DNA of 64,000 bases from Silicimonas sp. (GTDB lineage Bacteria; Pseudomonadota; Alphaproteobacteria; Rhodobacterales; Rhodobacteraceae): NCBI GenBank assembly GCA_022826205.1, contig JAJDVJ010000095.1, forward strand, positions 1 through 64,000, in the 5' to 3' direction. The number at the start of each line of letters is the position of its first letter. The stretch's first letter is position 1. Position numbers and translations under genes: made by a program. Below are positions 1-8,286 of this stretch, piece after piece. The notes under the pieces are model-generated. The model saw only the letters and a list, made by a program, of their open reading frames with translations, was not told the origin of the DNA and did no database searches.

Positions 1-207
1 TGGTCGACTCTTGTCGCGGCAGAGATCCTCGCCGCCACTGCCGGGCTCGGCTACGTGGCGGTGAACGCGTCTCAGCTTCTTGATACCGACGTTCTGCTTG
101 TCGCCATGTTCATGATTGGAATTCTTGGCATTGGCATGACCTGGCTCATCGGTCTGACACAGAATTGGCTGGCACCCTGGTCGGTCCTTGGCGCGCGGAG
201 GGACTGA
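1..207 (+). CDS. ABC transporter permease, C-terminal part (cut by window start)
   Basis: An open frame enters from the left edge and stops at 205-207. Its 68 residues hold one hydrophobic helix (VLLVAMFMIGILGIGMTW) and end in APWSVLGARRD. The region before the helix (AAEILAATAGLG) matches the end of the BPD_transp_1 domain in inner-membrane permeases of the NitT/TauT import family. It lies 3 bases before a second permease gene of the same family, so the importer probably uses a permease heterodimer. Substrate cannot be told from this part. Confidence 0.8.
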   Translation, partial: WSTLVAAEILAATAGLGYVAVNASQLLDTDVLLVAMFMIGILGIGMTWLIGLTQNWLAPWSVLGARRD

Positions 208-210
208 GCA

Positions 211-1023
211 GTGTTCGAGAAGCGGTTGGAGCGCATGGGCGTCATGACTGATCGAGGCAAGGCAACGGCCTATGGGATCTTTTCGCTGTCACTGCTCTTG
301 ATCTTGTGGATTTGCGCCACCAGCCTGTTTCAGTGGATCGAGCCGCGTGTCCTTCCATCGCCGACGAGAGTAATCGGGCAGTTCGCCTGGATTCTGACCG
401 AGCCCTTCAGCGGCCTGCGGCTTCCCGGGCACATTCTGTCCTCGCTTGAACGTTGGGGCTGGGGTGTCCTTACCGCCGGGCTCATCGGCATTCCGGTGGG
501 TGTGTTCTTTGCATGGAACCCCTGGTTCAGGACCTTCGTGAATCCGGTGTTTGAACTCATTCATTTCATTCCGCCTTTCGCTTACATCCCGCTTGCCGTA
601 CTCTGGTTCGGCGCGTCGACGGCAACGCAGGCGATGGTGGTTTTCGTCGCCGCCTTTCCGTCAATCGTGATCAATTCCCAGCTGGGTGTAGCCCAGGTTG
701 AGAAAATCTATATCGACGCGGCGCGGGTATTTGGTGCAAGCCAGTTCAGGACACTTTGGCGCGTGGTTCTTCCGGCGGCTGCGCCCAGCATCTACACCGG
801 ATTGCGGATCGCGATCAGCAATGGCTGGATGGCGCTTGTGGGAGCTGAACTCGTCGTGGGCAAGGTGGGCCTGGGCTTCATGATTGCCCAAGGACAGGAG
901 AACGCCTCGGTTGCCACGATTTTCGTGGGCATCATCACGATCGGTTGTCTTGGCGTCCTGATCGACACGCTGGTCCAGCGGACAGAGCGTTTCGTACTTC
1001 CTTGGCGCAAGGTGGCAAGTTGA
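211..1023 (+). CDS. ABC transporter permease, NitT/TauT (SsuC/TauC) type
   Basis: This 270-residue integral membrane protein starts at GTG 211. It has an N-terminal helix (about 22-45) and then the BPD_transp_1 domain (about 85-260). The EAA-loop region is visible as YIDAARVFGASQFRTLWRVV near 165-185, the segment that docks onto the ATPase. It forms the membrane channel of a periplasmic-binding-protein-dependent importer. The operon order is permease, permease, ATPase, binding protein, with the ATPase starting 2 bases after this stop. Family known: sulfonate, taurine, nitrate or pyrimidine-precursor uptake. The actual substrate is not determinable. Confidence 0.88.
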   Translation: MFEKRLERMGVMTDRGKATAYGIFSLSLLLILWICATSLFQWIEPRVLPSPTRVIGQFAWILTEPFSGLRLPGHILSSLERWGWGVLTAGLIGIPVGVFFAWNPWFRTFVNPVFELIHFIPPFAYIPLAVLWFGASTATQAMVVFVAAFPSIVINSQLGVAQVEKIYIDAARVFGASQFRTLWRVVLPAAAPSIYTGLRIAISNGWMALVGAELVVGKVGLGFMIAQGQENASVATIFVGIITIGCLGVLIDTLVQRTERFVLPWRKVAS

Positions 1024-1025
1024 TC

Positions 1026-1862
1026 ATGGAACATTCGGCAGGAAAGATGGCGACAGGCACAACCGACCCCGCGCCGGAGGCTCCGGCAAAGCTCGAGCTG
1101 CGCAACATCTCGAAGTGGTTCGGATCCGTGGGCGAAGGCGTTCATGCCGTGGACGATTGCTCGATTGAGGTCAAGAAGGGCGAATTCATTGTGGTCGTCG
1201 GTCCGTCGGGTTGTGGCAAGTCGACGCTCATGACGGTTGGCGCGGGCCTTGAGGAGCCAACGCACGGCGAAGTTCTGGTTGACGGAAAGCCGGCCGGACC
1301 TCCGGGTCCGACCCGCAGTGTCGTATTCCAGAAGTTTGCGCTCTTTCCGTCCGAAACCGTTGAACAGAACATCAAGTTCGGTCTTCAGATGACTGGAGTT
1401 TCCGCCGCCGAGCAGGAGGCGCGGCTGGCTGAACAGCTGAAGATCATGGGTCTTGAGCAGTTCAGAAAGTCTTACCCGAGCGAACTGTCCGGCGGGATGC
1501 AGCAGCGGGTTGCGATCGCCAGAGCGCTGGTCATGCAACCGGAGATCCTGCTGATGGACGAACCGTTCGGCGCGCTCGACGCGCAGACGCGGACCATTCT
1601 GCAAGAGGAGGTTCAACGGTTGCATCGCGAAAAGCACTATACGGTGCTTTTCATCACGCATTCAGTCGAAGAGGCCGTGTACCTCGGTGACAGGGTTGTT
1701 GTGATGACGAGACGGCCCGGTCGGATAAAGAGGGTCATTGACCTGCCGCGCGATGTCGCCTGGAAGACCGGCGACATTGAATTGGCGGCGGAGCATCCCG
1801 AATTCATCGAATTTCGGCGCGAGATCTGGGGACTCGTGCGGGAAGAAATCGTCTCAATATGA
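1026..1862 (+). CDS. ABC transporter ATP-binding protein, NitT/TauT type
   Basis: A cytoplasmic ATPase of 278 residues that energises the importer. Walker A is GPSGCGKST (about 59-67), the Q-loop is VFQKFALFP, the ABC signature is LSGGMQQR and Walker B is ILLMDEPFGALD, followed by the switch histidine in FITHSVEEAV. I chose ATG 1026, two bases after the permease stop, because upstream in-frame residues lie inside the permease gene and do not look like this family. The downstream binding protein begins 26 bases after the stop. This is a tightly packed operon with complete motifs and no sign of damage. Confidence 0.92.
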   Translation: MEHSAGKMATGTTDPAPEAPAKLELRNISKWFGSVGEGVHAVDDCSIEVKKGEFIVVVGPSGCGKSTLMTVGAGLEEPTHGEVLVDGKPAGPPGPTRSVVFQKFALFPSETVEQNIKFGLQMTGVSAAEQEARLAEQLKIMGLEQFRKSYPSELSGGMQQRVAIARALVMQPEILLMDEPFGALDAQTRTILQEEVQRLHREKHYTVLFITHSVEEAVYLGDRVVVMTRRPGRIKRVIDLPRDVAWKTGDIELAAEHPEFIEFRREIWGLVREEIVSI

Positions 1863-1888
1863 ACCCCAATGAAAGAGGAGAAAGAGAA

Positions 1889-2899
1889 ATGAAGATTAAG
1901 ACACTGGTAACGGCCGCGGCAAGCGTGGCGGTCCTTGCTGCGGCTGGCACGGCCATGGCCCAGACAATGGTCAACCTGAACAGCCAGCCGAACGAGGCAG
2001 GCTTCCCGATGTGGCTGGCGAACGATCTTGGCTACTTTGCCGAGAACGGTATTGAGGTGGACATCGAGTATTTTCCCAATGGTGGCGCGGCACTTGCAAC
2101 TGGCGCGACCAACCAGTGGCAGGCAGGTTGGACCGGCGGCCCGCCGGCTGTTTCGGGCTGGGAGAAGTTCCAGCTTATCTCGGTGGCCGCGATGCAGAAA
2201 GAGTCTCAGAACCTGAAGCTGTTCTTGCGCAACGATGTGCTTGAAGGAAAGACACCGGCTGAGGCGCTCGCCGGAACCAAGGTAGGCACGGTTCCGAATT
2301 CGACATGGAGCCAGGTTCTTTACGCCTGTGCCGAGCATCTCGGCGTGGAAGATCCCGGGGCGCTTGAGGTTGTTCCTCTGGCACCCGCAGTGACGCTGCA
2401 GTCCTTGCAAAGCGGCGATCTTGGCGCAGGCACGACGGCAGCATCATCCGATATCGTGCTGGCGCAGGATCCGGACAACTACACTATGGTCTGTGACGGC
2501 AAGATTGCTGGTGCCAACATCATCGCGCCTTGGATCGTCACGAAGACGTTCTGGGATGAAGACCCGAAGGCCGCTGCCGCCTTCGTTGAAGCGGCTTTCC
2601 GCGCAAACGAGTATATCAACTCGACCGACCCGGACAAAGTGGTTGAGCACGTCCTGGAATACTATTCTGCCACCGGCATCGAAGGTGATGCTGAAAAGGC
2701 CGCCTACGCGATGCGGATGCGTGATTGGGTTTCGCTGGAAGAGGCAATTGAGGACGTGAAGTCCGGCCTGACCAACGACACGCTCACCGGCGCTGCGGAA
2801 ATTCTGGTGCAGGGTGGTGCTCGTGACAGTGTTCCGGACTTTGGCCCCATGCAGCCACTGGCGCTGGAGATTCTCATGGCCGCGCAGGCTATGCGCTGA
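1889..2899 (+). CDS. Periplasmic substrate-binding protein of NitT/TauT ABC importer
   Basis: A 336-residue exported protein. The signal peptide is residues 1-25 (MKIKTLV, hydrophobic core, then AMA before Q). The mature part begins with VNLNSQPNEAGFPMWLAND, which suits the NMT1/THI5-like fold (ligand-binding face near the N-terminus). ATG 1889 was preferred to the in-frame ATG at 1859 because a purine-rich ribosome site (GAAAGAGGAG, 1871-1880) precedes it and the signal peptide starts there. It is the last gene of the importer operon; a strong hairpin terminator follows. Ligand unknown: taurine, other sulfonates and pyrimidine precursors are possible. Confidence 0.88.
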   Translation: MKIKTLVTAAASVAVLAAAGTAMAQTMVNLNSQPNEAGFPMWLANDLGYFAENGIEVDIEYFPNGGAALATGATNQWQAGWTGGPPAVSGWEKFQLISVAAMQKESQNLKLFLRNDVLEGKTPAEALAGTKVGTVPNSTWSQVLYACAEHLGVEDPGALEVVPLAPAVTLQSLQSGDLGAGTTAASSDIVLAQDPDNYTMVCDGKIAGANIIAPWIVTKTFWDEDPKAAAAFVEAAFRANEYINSTDPDKVVEHVLEYYSATGIEGDAEKAAYAMRMRDWVSLEEAIEDVKSGLTNDTLTGAAEILVQGGARDSVPDFGPMQPLALEILMAAQAMR

Positions 2900-2922
2900 A
2901 GCTAGGAAAATTGTGTTCTTGG

Positions 2923-2950
2923 AAGGGGCGGACTTGTGCCGCCCCTTCTT
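2923..2950 (+). terminator. Rho-independent-like terminator of the ABC importer operon
   Basis: A perfect 9-bp stem, AAGGGGCGG (2923-2931) and CCGCCCCTT (2939-2947), with a 7-base loop and then CTTTC. It sits 24 bases after the binding-protein stop. Confidence 0.8.
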
Positions 2951-3452
2951 TCATTGGCCGAATTGCTGTGGCGTGTGCCCCGGAGGTCCAGGTTTGGCTG
3001 GAGTAGACGATGAGCGGGCCGTCGACGTCAGTATGACAAGGACTTGTGCGTTGGAGAGAACGCCCTCGGCATCAAAGCTGGCCCATCGTTTCGGGCGACG
3101 GTGACCGGCGTCGACAATCCTCGCGCCGACTGGTGCTGGATCGTGCCTTTCTCTTCGAGCGTGACCGTCCCTCGCGGAGCCTTCAATTCCTTTGACGCGA
3201 GCCATGGCGTCGCCGAGCAGATTGATCGACGACAGGCTTGTGCCGATTGGAAGGTCTCCGGTCAGTATCTGACGGCGCATGGGTTCGGTCGCTTCGACGC
3301 GCAGCGGAACAAACGTTCTGCGCATCAAGAACTTGCAAAGTTGGAGCGTTGGCGCCCCGATCGGATTGAAACTCTAGACATATAGCACTTTTTGATGTTT
3401 AGCGGAAAGCAACCCCTCGGACATCACTTCGGAGCAGGATTGGGATCAAGGC
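2951..3452. other. Intergenic region with no recognisable gene
   Basis: About 500 bases between the importer terminator and the SDR gene. An open frame on the minus strand (2951-3328, 125 codons) has GC-rich third positions and contains RRQILTGDLPIGTSLSSI, so it may be a remnant of a real gene, but I recognise no family and see no convincing start. A purine-rich ribosome site (GGGATCAAGG) lies just before the GTG at 3453. Confidence 0.5.
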
Positions 3453-4262
3453 GTGCCAAGTTCTTTAGACAAGGTGGTGGTCGTAACCGGGGCCGCAACA
3501 GGCATCGGACACGCCATTGCGAAGCGCTTTGCCGCCGACGGCTGCCGTGTTGCCATTGTTGACCTGGACGAGGAAAGGGCCCGCGCTGCTGCCGCGTCGA
3601 TTGCCGAAGCAACGGGTGGCAAGACGATGGCGGCGATTGCAGACGTCGCTGAGTTCGAAAGCTGTCGTGCCGCTCACGACAGGATTGTCTCGGAATTCGG
3701 GCCAGTCTCCGTGCTGGTCAATAATGCCGGGATCATGTCGCAACGGCTCGGGCGGATCGAGGCGCTCCCGCCCGAGCATTTTGATCAGTTGCTTGCCATC
3801 CACGTGCATGGCGCGGTCAACTGGGCGCGGCTGGTAACATCGGCAATGCGCGAGGCGCAGTTTGGGCGGATCATTAACATTTCGTCCGGCAATGCCAGGC
3901 TCGCCGTACCTTATCGACTGGCATATGTAACGGCGAAAAAGGCGATTCTCGGGATCACGGAGGCATTGGCGCTGGAGACCGCGCGCGATGGAATCACCGT
4001 CAACGCGATTTTGCCCGGCTATATCGCGACCCAAACGCTTTTGGATCGCGCCGATGCCGGAATTCTGGACAAGGACAGCTTTGCCGAAAGAACGCCCGTG
4101 GGCCGCTGGGGCAGGCCGGATGAAATCGCACGAGCCGCTGCGTTTCTCGCACACGCGGATTCGGGGTTCATCACCGGCGCCTCTTTGGTGGTCGACGGCG
4201 GAATCACGATCCGCGGGGATCCGAACGAAGACCTTTCCCATCCCCCATCCCCCAAAAGCTGA
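3453..4262 (+). CDS. Short-chain dehydrogenase/reductase (SDR), classical type
   Basis: NAD(P)-dependent oxidoreductase of 269 residues, cytoplasmic. Cofactor motif TGAATGIG at 12-19, NNAG at 90-93, catalytic Ser at 144/145 and YxxxK as Y158/K162. The C-terminal FITGASLVVDGG is the usual end of classical SDRs. The start is GTG 3453, eight bases after GGGATCAAGG. It lies alone, downstream of the importer terminator and upstream of a decayed methyltransferase gene, so no pathway can be given. The acidic residue after strand 2 (VDLDEE) favours NAD over NADP. Substrate unknown. Confidence 0.88.
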   Translation: MPSSLDKVVVVTGAATGIGHAIAKRFAADGCRVAIVDLDEERARAAAASIAEATGGKTMAAIADVAEFESCRAAHDRIVSEFGPVSVLVNNAGIMSQRLGRIEALPPEHFDQLLAIHVHGAVNWARLVTSAMREAQFGRIINISSGNARLAVPYRLAYVTAKKAILGITEALALETARDGITVNAILPGYIATQTLLDRADAGILDKDSFAERTPVGRWGRPDEIARAAAFLAHADSGFITGASLVVDGGITIRGDPNEDLSHPPSPKS

Positions 4263-4282
4263 AGCATGAAGCCGGAGCTGAC

Positions 4283-4454
4283 AAATGGAGGCAACCGCAG
4301 CTTCCCGGAGCAGCACTTTGTCAGAGGAGTTGCAGGCATTTTAGAGCGACTTGCGGCGAATTTGCCGCGCTGAAGACGACTTTTCCTGCTTGACCGTCTG
4401 GGATCACTTGGAACTCCCAAGGATGTTGAAACATGTCTTGGCGCCGCCCCGACC
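4283..4454. repeat. Dispersed repeat, copy A (about 170 bp)
   Basis: This stretch shares most of its bases with 11742-11912. Both copies open with AAATGGAGGCAACC, share GTCAGAGGA.TTGCAGGCATTTTAG and AACTCCC.AGGATGTTG.AACATG, and end in TTGGCG.CGCCC. Copy B directly follows a transposase remnant, so the unit is probably an IS end or IS-linked sequence. On the minus strand both copies encode a similar open stretch ending in KCLQ.L and a stop. Here it abuts the broken methyltransferase gene. Confidence 0.75.
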
Positions 4455-5090
4455 ATATCCATTTCGGCAAAGCGTCGTCCGTACCGAACTTCATGGACAC
4501 GGAGCGAGGACGGCGCCCTGGCACACAGGAGGAATTTGAGGATCAGATTCGCCTTCATCAGGGGTTGCCGACCCGCGGCTTCATCTCCGGCGACCCGGTC
4601 GAACCGATCGACACACATGTCAACACCCGACACCTGTCGAGCGCTTTCGCATGGCACACGCTTTCGGAAAAGGTAGCAAGGATCTATGCCGTCGGACGGA
4701 TGCGTGTTTCTGATTCACTCCGCATGGTCGAGATCCCTCATGGCATTGACCCGGACATACTTCGGCGGGAACCGCGGTTGCACGCGAGCATCAACGGCAA
4801 TTCGCCACTTGTCGTAGATGCGCCGAAAATGGAGGCGGTCATGGAGATGGCGCGGAACGGTCAGGCCGTCTTCATATCTCCGGTCGCCCTCTTTGGAGCC
4901 ATGTCGCCGATCATACTGTCGGACAGCGTGATCCAGTGCATTGCCGAGTGTATCGGTACCATCGCTTTCATCCAGATGGCAATACCCGGGGCGCCCCGCC
5001 TTTTTTGGCGTGTTGACGACGCTGACCGACATGAAGTCGTTGGGACACGATGCGCTGCCTGATCCGCACGACGGGCCGTGCGGCGACGGA
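4449..5090 (+). pseudogene. Broken trimethylamine methyltransferase (MttB) family gene
   Basis: The reading frame to about 5000 encodes a central MttB-superfamily (COG5598) segment. Recognisable parts are SSVPNFMDTERG, PGTQEEFEDQIRLHQ, PVEPIDTHVNTRHL, NGNSPLVVDAP and ARNGQAVFISPVALFGAMSP. Family members (about 480-510 residues) transfer a methyl group from trimethylamine or betaines to a corrinoid protein. The N-terminal third is missing, replaced by the repeat at 4283-4454. Near 5000 the frame shifts: TDMKS, the equivalent of VDMKSGAP in intact members, is found in another frame. After that the similarity ends. It cannot make an enzyme. Confidence 0.75.
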
Positions 5091-5209
5091 GCATGACGTT
5101 CGCGGCTGCCGTCAGCGGAAATACTTGCATGCGGTCGTTGCTTGTGAATTTTCGGCGGTGCCACCAAGAAAATCGGAGCACCCGCAATTTGAGACTTGGC
5201 CGAGGTTCT

Positions 5210-6736
5210 TCATTCTTCCGTAGACATCGCTTTTGCCAGATCGCCCTTTGTTGTGCTGCGAATCCGCTTGATGGTTAGATAAACCATCGCCACCAGAAGC
5301 AGCACATTCACTACGACAAGTGTTGCCGAGACTGGGCGGTCAAGAAAAATCCAGTACCCCTCGCGCGAGATCAGCAGCGAACGACGCAAATTGGCCTCCA
5401 GGATCGGGCCGAGGATCATGCCAATGACAACTGGCGCCAGCGGATAGTCGGCTGCTCGGAAGAGAATTCCAATCAGCCCGAAGGCCAGCATGACCTGAAG
5501 ATCGAACACCGACGCCTGCAGCGCAAAGGTGCCAATGGAACAGAGCAGCAAGATGCTCGGGATCAGGTACACCTTCGGAATGCGCAAGACATAGACGAAG
5601 AGAGGCGTGGCCAGGATTCCTGCAACAAGCAGGAAGATGTTTGACGCCAGATAGACCATGAAGATGCCGCCGACGACGTCCGGGTTGTTTTCGAACATGG
5701 CCGGTCCGGGGATAAAGCCCAGGATCAGGAGGGCACCTAGGAGCATGGCCGAAGATGCGTCTCCAGGTATGCCAAGGGACAGGGTCGGCACCAGTGTGCC
5801 GCCAACAGTGGAGTTGTTCGCGGATTCGGTCGCAACAACACCGCCCTCAGCGCCTTCGCCGTATTCCTCGCCCGGTCTGGCCGCAGCTTTGGCCACCGCG
5901 TAGCTGGTAAACGAACTGATCACACCGCCAGCACCGGGGATGGCTCCGAAAAACGTCCCGATCGCCGAGGATCGGATCAGGTTGACGTAATGCCGCAGCG
6001 TCAACGAGATGGTGTGCAATCCGGGCCGCGCCACCTTCACGTCGGGTATCTTCAAGAGGTCTCGTTTCATCATCTGGGCGGCCATCTCGGAAATCGCGAA
6101 CAGGCCCACGACGACGGCCACAATATGAAAGCCGTTCAACAGGTTGTGCGACCCGAAGGTGAAGCGAAGGCCGGTCGAAAACGAGTCGGTTCCGACCGTG
6201 GAAATAAGCAGACCGAAGCTTCCCGCCAAAAGGCCCTTGATGATTGAGCCGCCCGAGATCACGACGATTGCGAAGAGCCCCATGATGGCCAGCATCGTGT
6301 ATTCTGGTGGCGCGAAGTTGGATGCAAGTCTCGCCAGGATTGGGGCGCAAAAGACTAGAACGACTCCGCCGAGCAATCCGCCAATGGCCGAACTGGTGAT
6401 GGCAATTCCAATGGCATCGGAGGCGCGGCCCTTTTGCGCCAACGGGTAGCCATCATAGAGCGTGGCCGCCGCAAGCGGCGTACCCGGGATACGCAAAAGA
6501 ATTGCGGAAATGGAACCGCCGCAGGAACCGCCGACGAAAATGGCGATCAGGAAACCCATGGCCGCGACAGGCGGCAATCCGATGGCTACGGGTAGCAGCA
6601 AGATGATCCCCATCAGCGGCCCAAGACCGGGCATGGCGCCGACAACCAATCCCACGATGATCCCGGCGAATGTGAGACCGAGGGCAAGTGGCGACAGAAA
6701 GACATCAAGCCCGGCGGACAGAAAATCGAGAATCAC
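5210..6736 (-). CDS. Tripartite tricarboxylate transporter, large membrane subunit (TctA family)
   Basis: Large permease of 508 residues with about 11-12 membrane helices. The TctA signature is clear: GLVVGAMPGLGPLMGIILLL near the N-terminus, then GGSCGGSISAILLRIPGTP, and in the second half GAIPGAGGVISS and LSLGIPGDASSAM. I set the start at GTG 6736, seven bases after the tctB stop; residues encoded upstream overlap tctB. It works with TctB and the periplasmic TctC in proton- or sodium-driven uptake of carboxylates. It is the last gene of a minus-strand operon with a sulfatase, which suggests that the cargo or its product carries a sulfate ester. Confidence 0.92.
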   Translation of the reverse strand: MILDFLSAGLDVFLSPLALGLTFAGIIVGLVVGAMPGLGPLMGIILLLPVAIGLPPVAAMGFLIAIFVGGSCGGSISAILLRIPGTPLAAATLYDGYPLAQKGRASDAIGIAITSSAIGGLLGGVVLVFCAPILARLASNFAPPEYTMLAIMGLFAIVVISGGSIIKGLLAGSFGLLISTVGTDSFSTGLRFTFGSHNLLNGFHIVAVVVGLFAISEMAAQMMKRDLLKIPDVKVARPGLHTISLTLRHYVNLIRSSAIGTFFGAIPGAGGVISSFTSYAVAKAAARPGEEYGEGAEGGVVATESANNSTVGGTLVPTLSLGIPGDASSAMLLGALLILGFIPGPAMFENNPDVVGGIFMVYLASNIFLLVAGILATPLFVYVLRIPKVYLIPSILLLCSIGTFALQASVFDLQVMLAFGLIGILFRAADYPLAPVVIGMILGPILEANLRRSLLISREGYWIFLDRPVSATLVVVNVLLLVAMVYLTIKRIRSTTKGDLAKAMSTEE

Positions 6737-6743
6737 GGCGCAC

Positions 6744-7235
6744 CTACCAGGGGATAAAGACGTTCCAGATGCCGAGCGGCAGCACGACATTGAGGAAAGC
6801 CTCGAAAACGAAAGCAAAACTCGTGGCGATTGCAACGGACGAAATGGCCAGTTTCGGCAAATTGCGCATCCCGCAAATCCACATGATGGCGCAGATCATC
6901 GGGGCGGTCGCAAGATGGTATCCGATGGTTGTCAGGACCATCAGATAGACGGCAAAGACTGCAAGCATCATTCCGGCTCGACCGAAATCCGATGCTTGGA
7001 TGACCTCTGTCAGTGTTGTGGTTCTGCCTCTAAATGACTCGATCACGAGTTGAAAAACCAGGAGAACACCAATGAAGATCGCGATGGCTCGTGGATACAG
7101 GGATGCGTCGTCGTAGGGACCGCCGCTGGCGATCCCCTGTTCTTTGAAGTCTGTCTCGATCTGCCAAAAGACGATCACGATGACAGCGAAAAGAAAACCG
7201 AGAGCGATAAGGTTCAGCGTTCTTGACGATGCCAT
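6744..7235 (-). CDS. Tripartite tricarboxylate transporter, small membrane subunit (TctB family)
   Basis: A 163-residue protein with four predicted helices: 8-26, about 49-68, a pair around 90-130 and one near 135-155. TctB proteins are poorly conserved in sequence but have this size and topology. The position between tctC and tctA is the usual one. Gaps are 12 bases to tctC and 7 bases to tctA, so the three are co-transcribed. It is thought to form the membrane complex with TctA. Confidence 0.85.
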   Translation of the reverse strand: MASSRTLNLIALGFLFAVIVIVFWQIETDFKEQGIASGGPYDDASLYPRAIAIFIGVLLVFQLVIESFRGRTTTLTEVIQASDFGRAGMMLAVFAVYLMVLTTIGYHLATAPMICAIMWICGMRNLPKLAISSVAIATSFAFVFEAFLNVVLPLGIWNVFIPW

Positions 7236-7247
7236 CGTGAGATTTCC

Positions 7248-8249
7248 TTATTGGAGTTTCTTAAGCTCTTTCTCCTCCCAGGCCAGAGCATTGCCCATCG
7301 AATTGAGCTGCGCGTCGACTCCACCCACGATTTCCTCGTACATGGTATGATCCCAAGAGAGCGGGACAAAGCCGATGGCTTCAACGGCATCTATAACGTC
7401 CTGGCGTGCCATTGCACGTTCCATGGCGCCGCGGAGAGTTTCGGTTACGTCGTCCGGTGTATCCGGGTTGACGATCCACCAGGTCCAACCCATCGGACCG
7501 AGGTTTGAGAGGCCCAGATCGACCCCAAGCTCGCCTATGGTGGGTGCCCCGTGAAAGGCTTTTTTCGAACTTTCCAGTTCGGAAAGAACCAGAAGGATCT
7601 TTACTTTGTCGGGGTTGGATCTGAAGTTGCCGACGTTGACGAAAGCAAAGTCCAGGACCTTTGAGCTGAGGTCCTTGAAGACGTTTCCGTCCTGTGTGTA
7701 AGGCACGTTTTGAGCCACACAGTCATAGGACTGCAGGGCTTTCGCGATGACCATATGGGGCAGGTTGTTCCGCGAACCCGAAGAATATCGCAGTTCACCG
7801 CGGTTTTCCTTGCAGTAGGCCATCATCTCTTCGAAGTTGGACCAACGGGCCTCATCTACCTGGCCAGCAATTGCAAAGGCGTTCGCAACGGCGGCGCTGA
7901 GTGGTTTGAAGTCTTTGAAATTCCAGTCCGCGTTGCCCAGAATGGGCTGCAGTACGAGCGGAGCGACATAACCATCAAAGATGGTGTAGCCATCGGCGGG
8001 TTTTCCCATGGCGGTCGTCTGTGCCTTGGTGCCGGCGGCACCCGGCAGCGAGATCACCGGCATGTCTGTGCCCAGTTCTTCGCCCATGGCTTTGGCAACG
8101 ACTTGGCTCATGGCCATTGCATTGCCAGGCCCCCAAGGGTGGATGACCTCAATGTTGCGCTCGGGGAATTCCGCAAGTGCCGTGGTGGCAGAAGCCACCA
8201 CAATGGCCCCCGCCAGAAGTGTACCTTTCAGTGTTCCGATAAATTCCAT
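7248..8249 (-). CDS. Tripartite tricarboxylate transporter substrate-binding protein (TctC/Bug family)
   Basis: Exported binding protein of 333 residues. The signal peptide is residues 1-26 (LAGAIVVASATTALA, cleavage before EFPERN). The Bug-family opening motif FPERNIEVIHPWGPGNAM is present, and AAGTKAQ further on is part of the ligand site. ATG 8249 is preceded by GGGAGGAC, a good ribosome site; the longer in-frame extension overlaps the sulfatase gene. The usual first glycine-rich loop (PFxPGG) here reads PWGPGN, suggesting altered ligand specificity. It lies 37 bases after the sulfatase stop. Confidence 0.9.
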   Translation of the reverse strand: MEFIGTLKGTLLAGAIVVASATTALAEFPERNIEVIHPWGPGNAMAMSQVVAKAMGEELGTDMPVISLPGAAGTKAQTTAMGKPADGYTIFDGYVAPLVLQPILGNADWNFKDFKPLSAAVANAFAIAGQVDEARWSNFEEMMAYCKENRGELRYSSGSRNNLPHMVIAKALQSYDCVAQNVPYTQDGNVFKDLSSKVLDFAFVNVGNFRSNPDKVKILLVLSELESSKKAFHGAPTIGELGVDLGLSNLGPMGWTWWIVNPDTPDDVTETLRGAMERAMARQDVIDAVEAIGFVPLSWDHTMYEEIVGGVDAQLNSMGNALAWEEKELKKLQ

Positions 8250-8286
8250 GATTGTCCTCCCATTAGAATTCGGATTGGGTTCAGTG

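Noticed and set aside
2951-3328. Minus-strand 125-codon frame as a real gene
   Set aside because: Codon use looks coding, but no family, ribosome site or full-length match is recognised. Left as an unassigned region.
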